Shown here piece by piece: positions 23,991-31,831 of a stretch of DNA of 64,000 nucleotides. The position numbers were made by a program, and so were the translations under genes. Location of the stretch: NCBI RefSeq assembly GCF_023091155.1, contig NZ_JAHWXK010000001.1, positions 1,736,001 to 1,800,000 of the forward strand, given 5' to 3'. The notes under the pieces are model-generated. The model was not told the origin of the DNA. It searched no databases and saw only the letters and a list, made by a program, of their open reading frames with translations. The DNA is from Microbacterium sufflavum (lineage in GTDB: Bacteria; Actinomycetota; Actinomycetes; Actinomycetales; Microbacteriaceae). Position 1 is the first letter of the stretch. Each line of letters starts with the position of its first letter.

Positions 23991-24542
23991 TCAGCGGATC
24001 GCGTACACCGCGCCGCCGACGATCACGGCCACCACGGTGGTCCAGCCGATGATCGCGACCGCCTGCCACACGAGGATCCGTCCCTTGCCCACGCCCGACG
24101 CCGCGAGCATGGTCGCGGTGAAGTGCGTGGGCAGCAGCAGCGGTCCCAGCAGGCTCACGCCGGGGACGCCGTAGCGCTCGAACGCCCGCTGGAACTTCTC
24201 GCGCCGTGCGGAGCCGCGCCCCTGCTCGGCCGCGGGCGCGGGTGCTACGTCATCCTCCAGGCTGCTCCCGCCGCCCGCGAGTGCGGCCTGCCGCGCCCTC
24301 GACCGGTCGACGATCGCGCGCCGCGCCCCCGAGCTCGCGAGCACCAGGACGGCCACGCACACGAAGTTGCCCACCATCGCCGCGACGGCCGCCACCACCG
24401 GGGGGATGCCGCCGATGATCCCGATGCCCGCGGCACCCTCGCCCTCGATGAACGGCACCGCGCCGGCGAGAGCGACGATGAGGGGCTGCACCAGGTCGGG
24501 GACCTGGGCGACGAGGTTCTGGAACGTCTCGACGAGGTTCAT
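23991..24542 (-). CDS. small membrane protein (small multidrug efflux-like, DedA-like topology)
   Basis: 183 residues with four or five hydrophobic helices: LVQPLIVALAGAVPFIEGEG, GGIPPVVAAVAAMVG with FVCVAVLVLAS, GVSLLGPLLLPTHFTATMLAA and WTTVVAVIVGGAVYAI. The motif PFIEGEGA followed by a GVPGVSLLGPLLLPTH segment resembles proteins annotated as small multidrug efflux or YngA/DedA-like. A soluble Ala/Glu/Arg-rich loop lies between the halves. The ATG at 24542 follows GGAGG. No biochemical role is established for this group as far as I know. Confidence 0.7.
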   Translation of the reverse strand: MNLVETFQNLVAQVPDLVQPLIVALAGAVPFIEGEGAAGIGIIGGIPPVVAAVAAMVGNFVCVAVLVLASSGARRAIVDRSRARQAALAGGGSSLEDDVAPAPAAEQGRGSARREKFQRAFERYGVPGVSLLGPLLLPTHFTATMLAASGVGKGRILVWQAVAIIGWTTVVAVIVGGAVYAIR

Positions 24543-24666
24543 GGGAGGGGCCTCCGGGAGTTTCGGCGGACGGGCTCTCCGTCGCCATGACCCCAGTCCA
24601 CCGGAGGCGGGACGGCTGTGACAGTGCCGCGGCGTCACCTCTCTCCGGGCGCTTCACCCGCCGATC

Positions 24667-24684
24667 CCGTGACATCTGTCACGG
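24667..24684. promoter_or_regulatory. palindrome in the promoter of the two-component operon
   Basis: CCGTGACA (24667-24674) and TGTCACGG (24677-24684) form a perfect 8-bp dyad with a 2-base spacer, ending four bases before a TATCGT -10 box (24688-24693). A related TGTGACA half-site occurs about 50 bases upstream. It is likely an operator for the response regulator itself or for another factor. Confidence 0.55.
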
Positions 24685-24700
24685 CCCTATCGTGGGGAGC

Positions 24701-25918
24701 GTGACCCGCATCCCCCCGGCCTCCACCGTCGAACCAGCGCCCGGCTCCCGGCAGCTCGCCCGTGGCATCACCGCCACCTGGTGGTACACGGTGACCGCGG
24801 TGCTGTTCATCGAGCTCATGCTCGTCGGGGCATGGACGGGCATCGCGGCCGCGGTCGACCTGCGCGGCGGCGTGCTGCTCGTGGTGGGGCTGGGCGGCGT
24901 GGTGTGGTGCGCGTCGACGCTGCTGCTGCTGCTGGACTACCGCCACCGGCTGGAGGCCGGTCCGGGGGTGGAGTGGCGGCGCCTGGTGCTGCCGTTCGCG
25001 GTGGCGGTGGCCTACGGGGGCACGGCCGGGCTCCTCGTGGGCAGCTGGGAGCTGGCGGGCATGCCGATCGTGCAGTTCTTCGTGCTGCTGCGGTGGCCGC
25101 GCGGTGTCCGCGTGCGGGTGGTCGTCGCGGCGACCGTCGTGCTGGTGGGGCTCGCGGTGATCGACACCGCCGCCGACGGCTTCGGGGTGGGCATCCCGTG
25201 GTGGCTGCCGATCGTGTACGCGGCGATGCTGCCGGGGATGACCGTCAGCTCGCTGTGGTGGTGGGACGTGCTGGTGACGCTCGACCGGGCTCGAGCCTCG
25301 GAGGCCCGGCTCGCCGCGACCCAGGAGCGGCTGCGGGTCGCCACCGACGTCCATGACCTGCAGGGGCATCACCTGCAGGTGATCGCGCTGCAGCTGGAGC
25401 TCGCGGAGCGGCTGCTGCCCGTGGACGCGCCCGCCGGAATGGAGCAGCTGCGCGCGGCGCGGGTGAGCGTGGACGAGGCGCGCCAGGGGACCAGGGACCT
25501 CGCGACGCGGTTCCGGTCGGTCCCGCTGGGCGATGAGCTGGCGAACGCGCGCGACCTGCTGGGCGCGGCAGGGCTGGACGTCGAGGCGCGCATCGCGACC
25601 GACGCGAATGCGGCGCCCGCGGCCGACCTCGGCCCGGTGATCCGGGAGACGACCACGAACGTGCTGCGCCACGGCGGTGGAGAGCGCGCGCGGCTGGTGC
25701 TCGAGCGCACGCGCGACGGGTGGCGGTACGAGATCGCCAACGGGGTCCCGGACGGGGACGGGGGCGCGGGCGACGTGGAGGACGGGCACGGCGGCTCGGG
25801 GCTGGAGGGTGTACGGCGGCGGATCGCGGACGCGGGCGGCACGCTCGACGTGCGCGGCGACGCGGATGAGTTCGTGGTCGTGGTGACCGTGCCGTCCGCG
25901 GGGGAGGGCGCGCGATGA
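24701..25918 (+). CDS. sensor histidine kinase (NarL/DesK-type)
   Basis: 405 residues. The first 190 residues hold about six hydrophobic helices, with no large extracytoplasmic domain, so it probably senses a membrane or cell-envelope signal. HisKA_3 has DVHDLQGHHLQVIALQLELA with His218 as the phosphorylation site. An HATPase domain follows, with ETTTNVLRHGGGERARLVLE and a G-box GSGLEGVRRRIADAGG. GTG 24701 lies seven bases after TATCGT, so the transcript is probably leaderless. The stop overlaps the response regulator start (ATGA). The output genes are unknown; the erm gene downstream has its own leader and promoter. Confidence 0.9.
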   Translation: MTRIPPASTVEPAPGSRQLARGITATWWYTVTAVLFIELMLVGAWTGIAAAVDLRGGVLLVVGLGGVVWCASTLLLLLDYRHRLEAGPGVEWRRLVLPFAVAVAYGGTAGLLVGSWELAGMPIVQFFVLLRWPRGVRVRVVVAATVVLVGLAVIDTAADGFGVGIPWWLPIVYAAMLPGMTVSSLWWWDVLVTLDRARASEARLAATQERLRVATDVHDLQGHHLQVIALQLELAERLLPVDAPAGMEQLRAARVSVDEARQGTRDLATRFRSVPLGDELANARDLLGAAGLDVEARIATDANAAPAADLGPVIRETTTNVLRHGGGERARLVLERTRDGWRYEIANGVPDGDGGAGDVEDGHGGSGLEGVRRRIADAGGTLDVRGDADEFVVVVTVPSAGEGAR

Positions 25919-26517
25919 TCCGGGTGCTGCTGGCGGACGACGAGGGGATGATCCGGTCGGCACTCGCCGCGCTGCTGCGGCTGGAGGACGACATCGAGGT
26001 CGTCGCGGAGTGCGCCGACGGGGAACAGGCCGTGGCGGAGGCGCTGCGGCTGCGACCGGACGTGTGCCTGCTCGACCTGGAGATGCCGGGGCTCGACGGG
26101 GTGCAGGTCGCGGAGCGGCTCGGCCGGGAGATCGCGACCCGGTGCGTGGTGGTCACCCGTCACGCGCGACCGGGCGTGCTGCGGCGTGCACTGGCCTCCG
26201 GGGTGTCGGGGTTCCTGCCGAAGTCGCGCGGGGCGGACGAGGTCGCGGCGGTGATCCGGCGGGTCGCCGCGGGAGCGCGCTACGTCGACCCGGAGATCGC
26301 GGCGGATGCGCTGAGCGACGAGCGCTCGCCGCTGACCGACCGCGAGCTGGACGTGCTGCGGGCCGGGCGGCGGGGTGAGACGACAGGGCAGATCGCCAGG
26401 GCGCTCTCGCTCGCACCCGGAACGGTGCGGAACCACATCTCGGTGATCCTCGGCAAGCTGTCGGTGGCCACACGTCAGCAGGCGGTGCTGCTCGCGGAGG
26501 AGCGCGGCTGGATCTGA
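25915..26517 (+). CDS. NarL/LuxR-type response regulator
   Basis: 200 residues. The receiver domain covers residues 1-115, with Asp54 in VCLLDLEMPGLDG as the phospho-acceptor, acidic DDE near residue 10 and the conserved Lys in FLPKSRG. A C-terminal LuxR helix-turn-helix covers residues 135-200 (LTDRELDVLRAGRRGETTGQIARALSL, then GTVRNHISVILGKL). It forms a cognate pair with the preceding kinase, translated by ATGA coupling. A palindrome in front of the kinase gene is a plausible autoregulatory target. Confidence 0.93.
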   Translation: MIRVLLADDEGMIRSALAALLRLEDDIEVVAECADGEQAVAEALRLRPDVCLLDLEMPGLDGVQVAERLGREIATRCVVVTRHARPGVLRRALASGVSGFLPKSRGADEVAAVIRRVAAGARYVDPEIAADALSDERSPLTDRELDVLRAGRRGETTGQIARALSLAPGTVRNHISVILGKLSVATRQQAVLLAEERGWI

Positions 26518-26538
26518 GCGGCCGATATGCTGGCTCGC

Positions 26539-26604
26539 ATGGGAACAATATGCGCCGCGCCCGTGATGGGGCGCACTCTCGTGTTCCGCGACCGCCGCGC
26601 CTGA
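26539..26604 (+). CDS. erm leader peptide
   Basis: A 21-residue peptide, MGTICAAPVMGRTLVFRDRR followed by a final Ala and stop. TATGCT at 26526-26531 sits seven bases before the ATG, so it is probably translated from the first base of the mRNA. It lies 135 bases upstream of the Erm gene, the arrangement of macrolide-inducible erm leaders. The RDR string is an Arg-x-Arg motif, a known site of macrolide-dependent ribosome stalling. Coding is inferred from position and motif, as the peptide is too short for statistics. Confidence 0.65.
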   Translation: MGTICAAPVMGRTLVFRDRRA

Positions 26605-26733
26605 CGGCGCGCTCGCTCTCCGCACGCCTCCGCGCGCCGTCCACAGAGATGTCATCGCACCTCGGGACGGGCTCTTTTCGCCGACTCCGCTCGCGCGTCC
26701 CTCGCCGAGGTGCTCCGATCCTCTTCCCGGAGC
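26603..26733 (+). promoter_or_regulatory. erm translational attenuator
   Basis: Two hairpins follow the leader peptide. GACGGCGCGC (26603-26612) pairs with GCGCGCCGTC (26632-26641), beginning at the leader stop. GCTCCG (26712-26717) pairs with CGGAGC (26728-26733), hiding the GGAG ribosome site of the erm gene. A ribosome stalled on the leader would disturb the first hairpin and could shift pairing downstream, freeing the site. The hairpins are seen in sequence; the switching path is inferred. Confidence 0.55.
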
Positions 26734-26739
26734 GCACCC

Positions 26740-27519
26740 ATGCCTCGCAACCGTCCTCGTTCGATCCACGGCGGCCGCCACGAACTCGGCCAGAACTTCC
26801 TCCATCACGCCCCGACGCTCGACCACATCCTCTCGCTGGTCGAGCGCACGTCCGGCCCCATCCTCGAGCTCGGCGCCGGTGACGGTGCCCTGACGCGTCC
26901 CCTCGCCCGCCTCGGTCGTCCCCTCACCGCGATCGACGTGGACGAGCACCGCGTACGTCGGCTTCGATCCGACCTCCCGCAGGTACGCGTCGAGGCCGCG
27001 GATGCGACACGTCACCCGTTCGACGCCGAGGTGGTGGTGGGCAACGTCCCCTTCCACCTGACCACGCCGATCCTCCGTCGTCTGCTGGCGACGGGGCGAT
27101 GGCGACACGCGGTACTGCTGACCCAGTGGGAGGTCGCTCGGAAACGCGCCGGAGTCGGCGGCGGGACCCTGATGACCGCACAGTCCGCGCCGTGGTTCGT
27201 GTTCGCCCTGGAGGGCCGTGTTCCGGCGTGGGGCTTCCGGCCGCAGCCGAGCGTCGACGGGGGGCTGCTGACGATCGCCCGGCGCGGGTCGCCGCTCGTG
27301 CCCGCGACGGATCGCCGCGCGTACGAGGCCTTCGTTCGGCGCATGTTCACCGGGCGCGGGAGCTCGCTCCCCGCGATCGTGGCCTCCGCAGGCGGCCTGT
27401 CGATGCCCCAGGCGCGCCGGGCCGTCGCCTCGGTGCGAGCGCAGGACCGCCGCCTCCCCCGTGATCTGGGCCCGGAGCAGTGGGCGGGGCTGTGGCGCGA
27501 GGCGGGGCGGAGGCCATGA
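26740..27519 (+). CDS. erm: 23S rRNA (adenine-N6)-methyltransferase, Erm family
   Basis: 259 residues. The SAM-binding motif I is ILELGAGDGALTRPLARLG (about residue 40), preceded by the family motif RHELGQNFLHH. Motif IV is VVGNVPFHLTTP, the catalytic Asn-Val-Pro-Phe. The C-terminal helical part has WGFRPQPSVDGGLL. KsgA/RsmA is excluded by length and by the Erm-like C-terminus. Methylation of A2058 in 23S rRNA gives macrolide, lincosamide and streptogramin B resistance in this family. Actinobacteria commonly carry chromosomal erm genes of this kind. The leader peptide and attenuator upstream indicate induction by an antibiotic. Confidence 0.93.
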   Translation: MPRNRPRSIHGGRHELGQNFLHHAPTLDHILSLVERTSGPILELGAGDGALTRPLARLGRPLTAIDVDEHRVRRLRSDLPQVRVEAADATRHPFDAEVVVGNVPFHLTTPILRRLLATGRWRHAVLLTQWEVARKRAGVGGGTLMTAQSAPWFVFALEGRVPAWGFRPQPSVDGGLLTIARRGSPLVPATDRRAYEAFVRRMFTGRGSSLPAIVASAGGLSMPQARRAVASVRAQDRRLPRDLGPEQWAGLWREAGRRP

Positions 27520-27609
27520 GGGGTGGTGGCGCCCCCTCCGTCACGCGTCCGGCGGCGTCTTCGCGGCCTGCGAGAATGGAGGCGCCGAGTCCCGAGCCGA
27601 GGAGCCACC

Positions 27610-29013
27610 GTGCCGTTCATCTCCACCCGTGGCGGCATGCAGCCGCAGTCCTTCAGCGAAACCCTGCTCGAAGGGCTCGCGCCCGACGGAGGCCTGGCGG
27701 TTCCCGAGGTCATGCCCGAGGTCGACGGTGAGACCCTGGAGCGCTGGCGCGCACTCACGTACCCGCAGCTCGCGACCGAGGTGCTGGGGCTGTTCGCGAC
27801 CGACATCCCCCGCGAGGATCTGGCGCGCATGACGGCCGCCGCCTACGCCGACTTCCCCGACGGGGTGGTGCCGCTGCGCCGCATCGACGACGACCTCACG
27901 CTGGTCGGTCTCTCCGAGGGGCCGACGCTGGCTTTCAAGGACATGGCGATGCAGTTCCTCGGGCAGGTGCTCGAGTACACCCTGGAGCGTCAGGGATCGG
28001 TGCTGAACATCCTCGGCGCGACCTCGGGCGACACCGGGTCGGCGGCCGAGCACGCCCTCCGCGGCAAGGAGCGGGTGTCGGTGTTCATGCTGTCGCCGCA
28101 GGGCCGCATGAGCGCGTTCCAGCGGGCGCAGATGTTCTCGCTCGACGACGCCAACGTGCACAACATCGCGGTGGAGGGCGTGTTCGACGACTGCCAGAAC
28201 CTGGTCAAGAAGCTCGCCGGCGACCTCGACTTCAAGCGCACCCAGCACCTCGGCGCCGTCAACTCCATCAACCTCGCGCGCATCACCGCGCAGACCGTCT
28301 ACTACTTCTGGGCGTGGCTGCGGGCCACCGACGCGGGCGGCTGGGCCGAGGTGTCGTTCACCGTGCCCTCGGGCAACTTCGGCAACATCCTGTCGGGCTT
28401 CTTCGCGAAGCAGATGGGCCTGCCGATCCGCCGCCTCGTGCTGGCCGCGAACGAGAACAACGTGCTCGACGAGTTCTTCCGCACGGGCGTCTACCGGCCG
28501 CGCAGCGCCGCGCAGACCCTCGCCACCTCGAGCCCCTCGATGGACATCTCGAAGGCGTCGAACCTGGAGCGCTTCATCTTCGAGCTGGTCGACCGCGACC
28601 CGGCGCGGGTGGTCGGCGCGTGGGACGACCTGGAGGCGCAGGGCTACGTCGACTTCTCGGCGGAGCAGGAGCGGTTCGCGGAGGAGTTCGGCATCGTCAG
28701 CGGCACCTCGACCCATGAGGACCGGCTGGCCACCATCCGCGCCGTGTACGAGGCCTCGGGCGAAGTGATCGACCCGCACACCGCCGACGGCGTCAAGGTC
28801 GCCCGCGAGTATGTGGAGCCGGGCGTTCCGATGCTCGTGCTGGAGACCGCCAAGCCGGAGAAGTTCGCGGAGACCATCCACGAGGCGATCGGCGTCGAGC
28901 TCGGCTACTCGCCCGAGCTGCGCGCGATGCTCGACGCCCCCCAGCACGTGACGGAGATGGCCGACGACGAGCAGGCCCTGCGCGCGTTCATCGCGGAGAA
29001 CGCCCTGCACTGA
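27610..29013 (+). CDS. thrC: threonine synthase
   Basis: 467 residues, the long E. coli/yeast-type PLP enzyme that converts O-phosphohomoserine to threonine. The PLP lysine is Lys110 in TLAFKDMAMQFLG. The phosphate-binding loop LGATSGDTGSAAEHAL, GRMSAFQRAQM and VPSGNFGNILSGFFAKQMGLP are family motifs. GTG 27610 is supported by GAGGAG just upstream; starts farther upstream would overlap the erm end. No thrA or thrB is adjacent, so the gene is separate from the rest of the pathway. It ends in a strong terminator. Confidence 0.96.
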   Translation: MPFISTRGGMQPQSFSETLLEGLAPDGGLAVPEVMPEVDGETLERWRALTYPQLATEVLGLFATDIPREDLARMTAAAYADFPDGVVPLRRIDDDLTLVGLSEGPTLAFKDMAMQFLGQVLEYTLERQGSVLNILGATSGDTGSAAEHALRGKERVSVFMLSPQGRMSAFQRAQMFSLDDANVHNIAVEGVFDDCQNLVKKLAGDLDFKRTQHLGAVNSINLARITAQTVYYFWAWLRATDAGGWAEVSFTVPSGNFGNILSGFFAKQMGLPIRRLVLAANENNVLDEFFRTGVYRPRSAAQTLATSSPSMDISKASNLERFIFELVDRDPARVVGAWDDLEAQGYVDFSAEQERFAEEFGIVSGTSTHEDRLATIRAVYEASGEVIDPHTADGVKVAREYVEPGVPMLVLETAKPEKFAETIHEAIGVELGYSPELRAMLDAPQHVTEMADDEQALRAFIAENALH

Positions 29014-29034
29014 CACCGAGGCCCTTCATCGCGA

Positions 29035-29068
29035 AAGACCCCCGACCGCCGGCGCGGTCGGGGGTCTT
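29035..29068 (+). terminator. thrC intrinsic terminator
   Basis: AAGACCCCCGACCGC (29035-29049) and GCGGTCGGGGGTCTT (29054-29068) form a perfect 15-bp stem closed by loop CGGC, followed by CGTCCTT. It lies 21 bases after the thrC stop. Confidence 0.92.
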
Positions 29069-29093
29069 CGTCCTTCCAGGGGAACTTATCAGG

Positions 29094-29118
29094 CAGTAAC
29101 TGCCAAGAGTTGTTACTG
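29094..29118. promoter_or_regulatory. candidate TetR operator of the MacB-like operon
   Basis: CAGTAAC (29094-29100) and GTTACTG (29112-29118) form a perfect 7-bp inverted repeat with an 11-base spacer. The right arm overlaps the TACTGT -10 box (29114-29119), which lies six bases before the ATG at 29126. The TetR gene at the end of this operon is the natural ligand-sensing repressor. Confidence 0.6.
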
Positions 29119-29125
29119 TATCTGC

Positions 29126-29839
29126 ATGAATGAAAGTGCGGACTCCGTCCCGACGGCCATCGAGGCGCGTCATCTGTCCAAGTCCTACGGGAAGGGCGAG
29201 AGCAGATTCCTGGCTCTCGACGACGTGTCGTTGCGGGTGCGGCGGGGCGAGTCCCTGGCCATCGTCGGCAAGAGCGGGTCGGGCAAGTCCACGCTGATGC
29301 ACCTCCTCGCTCTCCTGGACCGCCCCGACGCCGGAGAGGTGCGGGTGGACGGCGCCGATGCGGCGACGCTGTCGCCGCGGGCGGTGAACCGGATCCGCAA
29401 CCGCCGCTTCGGCTTCGTCTTCCAGCAGTTCTTCGTCACCCCCGGTGCCTCGGTGCTCGACAACGTCATCCTCCCGCTCACGATCGCGGGGATCCCCGCC
29501 GCCGAGAGGCGACGCCGCGGCATTGAGGCCCTGCGCCGCTTCGGCCTGGAGGACAAGGCGCGGGGCCGTGCGAACGACCTGTCCGGCGGGCAGAAGCAGC
29601 GCGTCGTGCTGGCTCGGGCGCTCGTGTCCGAGCCCGAGGTCATCTTCGCCGACGAGCCGACGGGAAACCTCGACAGCGCGACCGGCGCCGTCGTCGAAGA
29701 TGAGCTCTTCGCGCTCCAGCGCGACCACGGAATCACCCTCGTCATCGTCACGCACGACGACGACCTCGCCGCACGATGCGACCGCCGGGTCGTGGTGCGC
29801 GACGGGCGCCTGGAGGATGCGACGGGGGTGGCGGCATGA
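29126..29839 (+). CDS. ABC transporter ATP-binding protein, MacB/LolD type
   Basis: 237 residues. Walker A is IVGKSGSGKSTLMHLLALLDRP, Q-loop VFQQFFVTPGASVLDN, signature NDLSGGQKQRVVLARAL, Walker B EVIFADEPTGNLDS, and switch His in IVTHDDDLA. These are the hallmarks of the MacB/LolD/FtsE subfamily. The start codon lies six bases after TACTGT and no ribosome site is present, so the mRNA is leaderless. The next gene, the permease, overlaps it by ATGA. The operon ends with a TetR regulator, suggesting drug or peptide-responsive export. Confidence 0.93.
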   Translation: MNESADSVPTAIEARHLSKSYGKGESRFLALDDVSLRVRRGESLAIVGKSGSGKSTLMHLLALLDRPDAGEVRVDGADAATLSPRAVNRIRNRRFGFVFQQFFVTPGASVLDNVILPLTIAGIPAAERRRRGIEALRRFGLEDKARGRANDLSGGQKQRVVLARALVSEPEVIFADEPTGNLDSATGAVVEDELFALQRDHGITLVIVTHDDDLAARCDRRVVVRDGRLEDATGVAA

Positions 29840-31119
29840 ACGCGCTCGACCTGGTGCGCACCGCCGCGTCGCACACGTTCCGCAGCAAGCTGCGCACCAC
29901 GCTGACCGTGCTGGCGCTGTTCGTCGGAGCGTTCACGCTCACCCTCACGACCGCACTGGGCGCCGGTGTCTCCGACTACGTCGCGAAGCAGGTGGCGTCG
30001 CTCGGCGCCGACGACGTGCTGCTCATCTCGGCGGGGACGGGGACGGCGACCGACGCCGGGCCCCAGCCGTACGATCCCGCGACCTCCACGGCCTCCGGGG
30101 GTCCTGCCAATCCACTCACCGGCGGGGGAGCGCTGACGCCGCAGGACATCTCCGCGCTCGAGGGTATCGACGGACTGCGTGACGTGTCGCCCGTCTCGGC
30201 CGTCGCGGTCGACTGGATCCAGGGACCGGGGTCGCAGAAGTACGAGTTCGCGATCGCGCCCACCTCGTCGATCGCGCGGGCGGACCTCGTCGCCGGCTCG
30301 CAGCTGGATGCCGAGGCCACCGAGAACCAGATCACCCTCCCGCTCGACGACGTCGAGCCGCTCGGCTGGGCCGACCCCGGCGACGCGGTCGGTGCACGGG
30401 TCGAATTGGGGTTCACCGACGTGCTCGGCGGCCCCCACACCATCGAGGCGACCGTCGTGGGCGTCTCGAACACGAGCCTGCTCAACGCCGGCGCCGGGGC
30501 CAACGCCGCCCTGGTCGACGCGATCGCGGCGGAGCAGCGCGCCGGGTCGTCGGCGCCGGAGCGCTTCCAGGTCGCGGTGGCCTCCTTCGACCCGAACGCC
30601 AGCGCCGACGACGTGCGCGACCTGAAGGACCGGGTCGCTGACGCGGGGATGACCGCGCAGACGATCCAGGACCAGCTCGGCATCGTGCAGACGGTCATCG
30701 GCGGCATCACCGGTGTGCTCAACGCGTTCGCCGTGATCGCTCTGCTCGCGGCCGCTTTCGGCATCATCAACACGCTGCTGATGAGCGTGCAGGAGCGCAC
30801 GCGCGAGATCGGGCTCATGAAGGCCATGGGGATGAGCAACGGACGGGTGTTCGCGCTCTTCAGCATCGAGGCGGCGATCATCGGCGTGCTCGGCAGCGTG
30901 CTCGGCGTCGTCGTGGCCGTGCTGGTGGGACTGCCGCTCAATGCGGCTCTCGCCCAGGGGCCGCTCTCGGGTCTCGCCGGTCTTGACCTGCTGCTCTTCC
31001 AGCCGCAGGGGATGCTGGGCGTCGTCGCGCTCATCGTCGTCATCGCATTCCTGGCGGGCACGCTACCGGCGCGACGCGCGTCGCTGAAGTCACCCATCGA
31101 CGCGCTGCGATACGAATAG
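29836..31119 (+). CDS. MacB/FtsX-type ABC permease
   Basis: 427 residues. The topology is one N-terminal helix (residues 20-45, LRTTLTVLALFVGAFTLTLTTA), a large extracytoplasmic domain of about 230 residues (MacB_PCD), and three C-terminal helices (FtsX domain, with GIINTLLMSVQERTREIGLMKAMGMSNGRV). This is the mechanotransmission type that does not carry substrate through the membrane itself. The ATG overlaps the ATPase stop (ATGA). The substrate is unknown; no membrane-fusion protein is adjacent. Confidence 0.92.
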   Translation: MNALDLVRTAASHTFRSKLRTTLTVLALFVGAFTLTLTTALGAGVSDYVAKQVASLGADDVLLISAGTGTATDAGPQPYDPATSTASGGPANPLTGGGALTPQDISALEGIDGLRDVSPVSAVAVDWIQGPGSQKYEFAIAPTSSIARADLVAGSQLDAEATENQITLPLDDVEPLGWADPGDAVGARVELGFTDVLGGPHTIEATVVGVSNTSLLNAGAGANAALVDAIAAEQRAGSSAPERFQVAVASFDPNASADDVRDLKDRVADAGMTAQTIQDQLGIVQTVIGGITGVLNAFAVIALLAAAFGIINTLLMSVQERTREIGLMKAMGMSNGRVFALFSIEAAIIGVLGSVLGVVVAVLVGLPLNAALAQGPLSGLAGLDLLLFQPQGMLGVVALIVVIAFLAGTLPARRASLKSPIDALRYE

Positions 31120-31122
31120 AGC

Positions 31123-31713
31123 ATGCCCGCGCCCGCAACCCCGCACAGCAGCAACGCCCGCGGACGGGCGACGGCGCGCGCGATCGAGACCGCGGCGGTG
31201 CGGCTGGCCCTGGAGAAGGGGCCGGCCGCACTGACGGTCGACGAGATCTGCGCGGCGGCCGGCGTCAAGCAGCGCACGTTCTTCAATCATTTCCCGACCA
31301 AAGAGGACGCGCTCCTCGGCAGCGCGCTGCCCCGGCTCAACGAGCAGCGGGTGCGCGAGTACCTCAGCGATGCGACGGTGGGCGTGCTCAGCGGCGCTCT
31401 GGGTCTGGTCGAGCTGCCGGCGTCCCCCGACGGGCAGGAGGACCTCGCGGCAGCTCGCATGCGCGTCCTCGCCGCTTCGCCGGCCCTCGCCGAGCGCCAG
31501 GCGGGTCGGCTGCTGCCGTTGGCGCGCGAGGTCAACGAGGTCATCCGCCTCAAGCTGGGTGCCGTCGGCCCCGACCAGGCGGCGGAGCGCATCGACGCCG
31601 CCGCGTCCGTGCTCACCCGCATCGCGAGCACGCTCGTACTGCAAGCCGGGCGGGCGGGCGAGGCGGAGCCCGGCCTCGACGATCTCCGGTGGATCTGGGA
31701 CCGCCTGCTCTGA
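31123..31713 (+). CDS. TetR-family regulator of the MacB-like operon
   Basis: 196 residues. The helix-turn-helix covers about residues 15-60 (ATARAIETAAVRLALEKGPAALTVDEICAAAG in parts, then VKQRTFFNHFPTKEDALLG). The RTFFNHFPTKEDAL string is typical of one actinobacterial TetR subgroup. It starts three bases after the permease stop, so it is the third gene of the same operon. It probably represses the operon at the CAGTAAC dyad. The effector domain gives no clue to the ligand. Confidence 0.9.
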   Translation: MPAPATPHSSNARGRATARAIETAAVRLALEKGPAALTVDEICAAAGVKQRTFFNHFPTKEDALLGSALPRLNEQRVREYLSDATVGVLSGALGLVELPASPDGQEDLAAARMRVLAASPALAERQAGRLLPLAREVNEVIRLKLGAVGPDQAAERIDAAASVLTRIASTLVLQAGRAGEAEPGLDDLRWIWDRLL

Positions 31714-31719
31714 CGTCGC

Positions 31720-31762
31720 GTGCAGAGTGCACAGCGACGGGCGATGTTCGTGCGGATCGCAC
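31720..31762. promoter_or_regulatory. twin palindromes upstream of the NCS1-DUF917 operon
   Basis: GTGCA-GAG-TGCAC (31720-31732) and GTGCG-GAT-CGCAC (31750-31762) are two perfect 5-bp dyads of the same pattern, with centres exactly 30 bp apart, about three helical turns. The second is just upstream of the expected -35 of a TACGGT -10 box (31788-31793). The spacing fits two dimers of an activator on one DNA face; PucR, encoded at the operon end, is the candidate. Confidence 0.55.
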
Positions 31763-31831
31763 ATGTCGGGCGGTGAGGCGCGGTGGCTACGGTGGCGGCA
31801 ACCCGTTCCCCCCTCCTCCCGAAGGATCCTC

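Noticed and set aside
26740..27519. KsgA/RsmA 16S rRNA dimethyltransferase
   Set aside because: The RHELGQNFLHH plus NVPF motifs, the C-terminal part and the leader peptide fit Erm; RsmA usually lies in other gene contexts.
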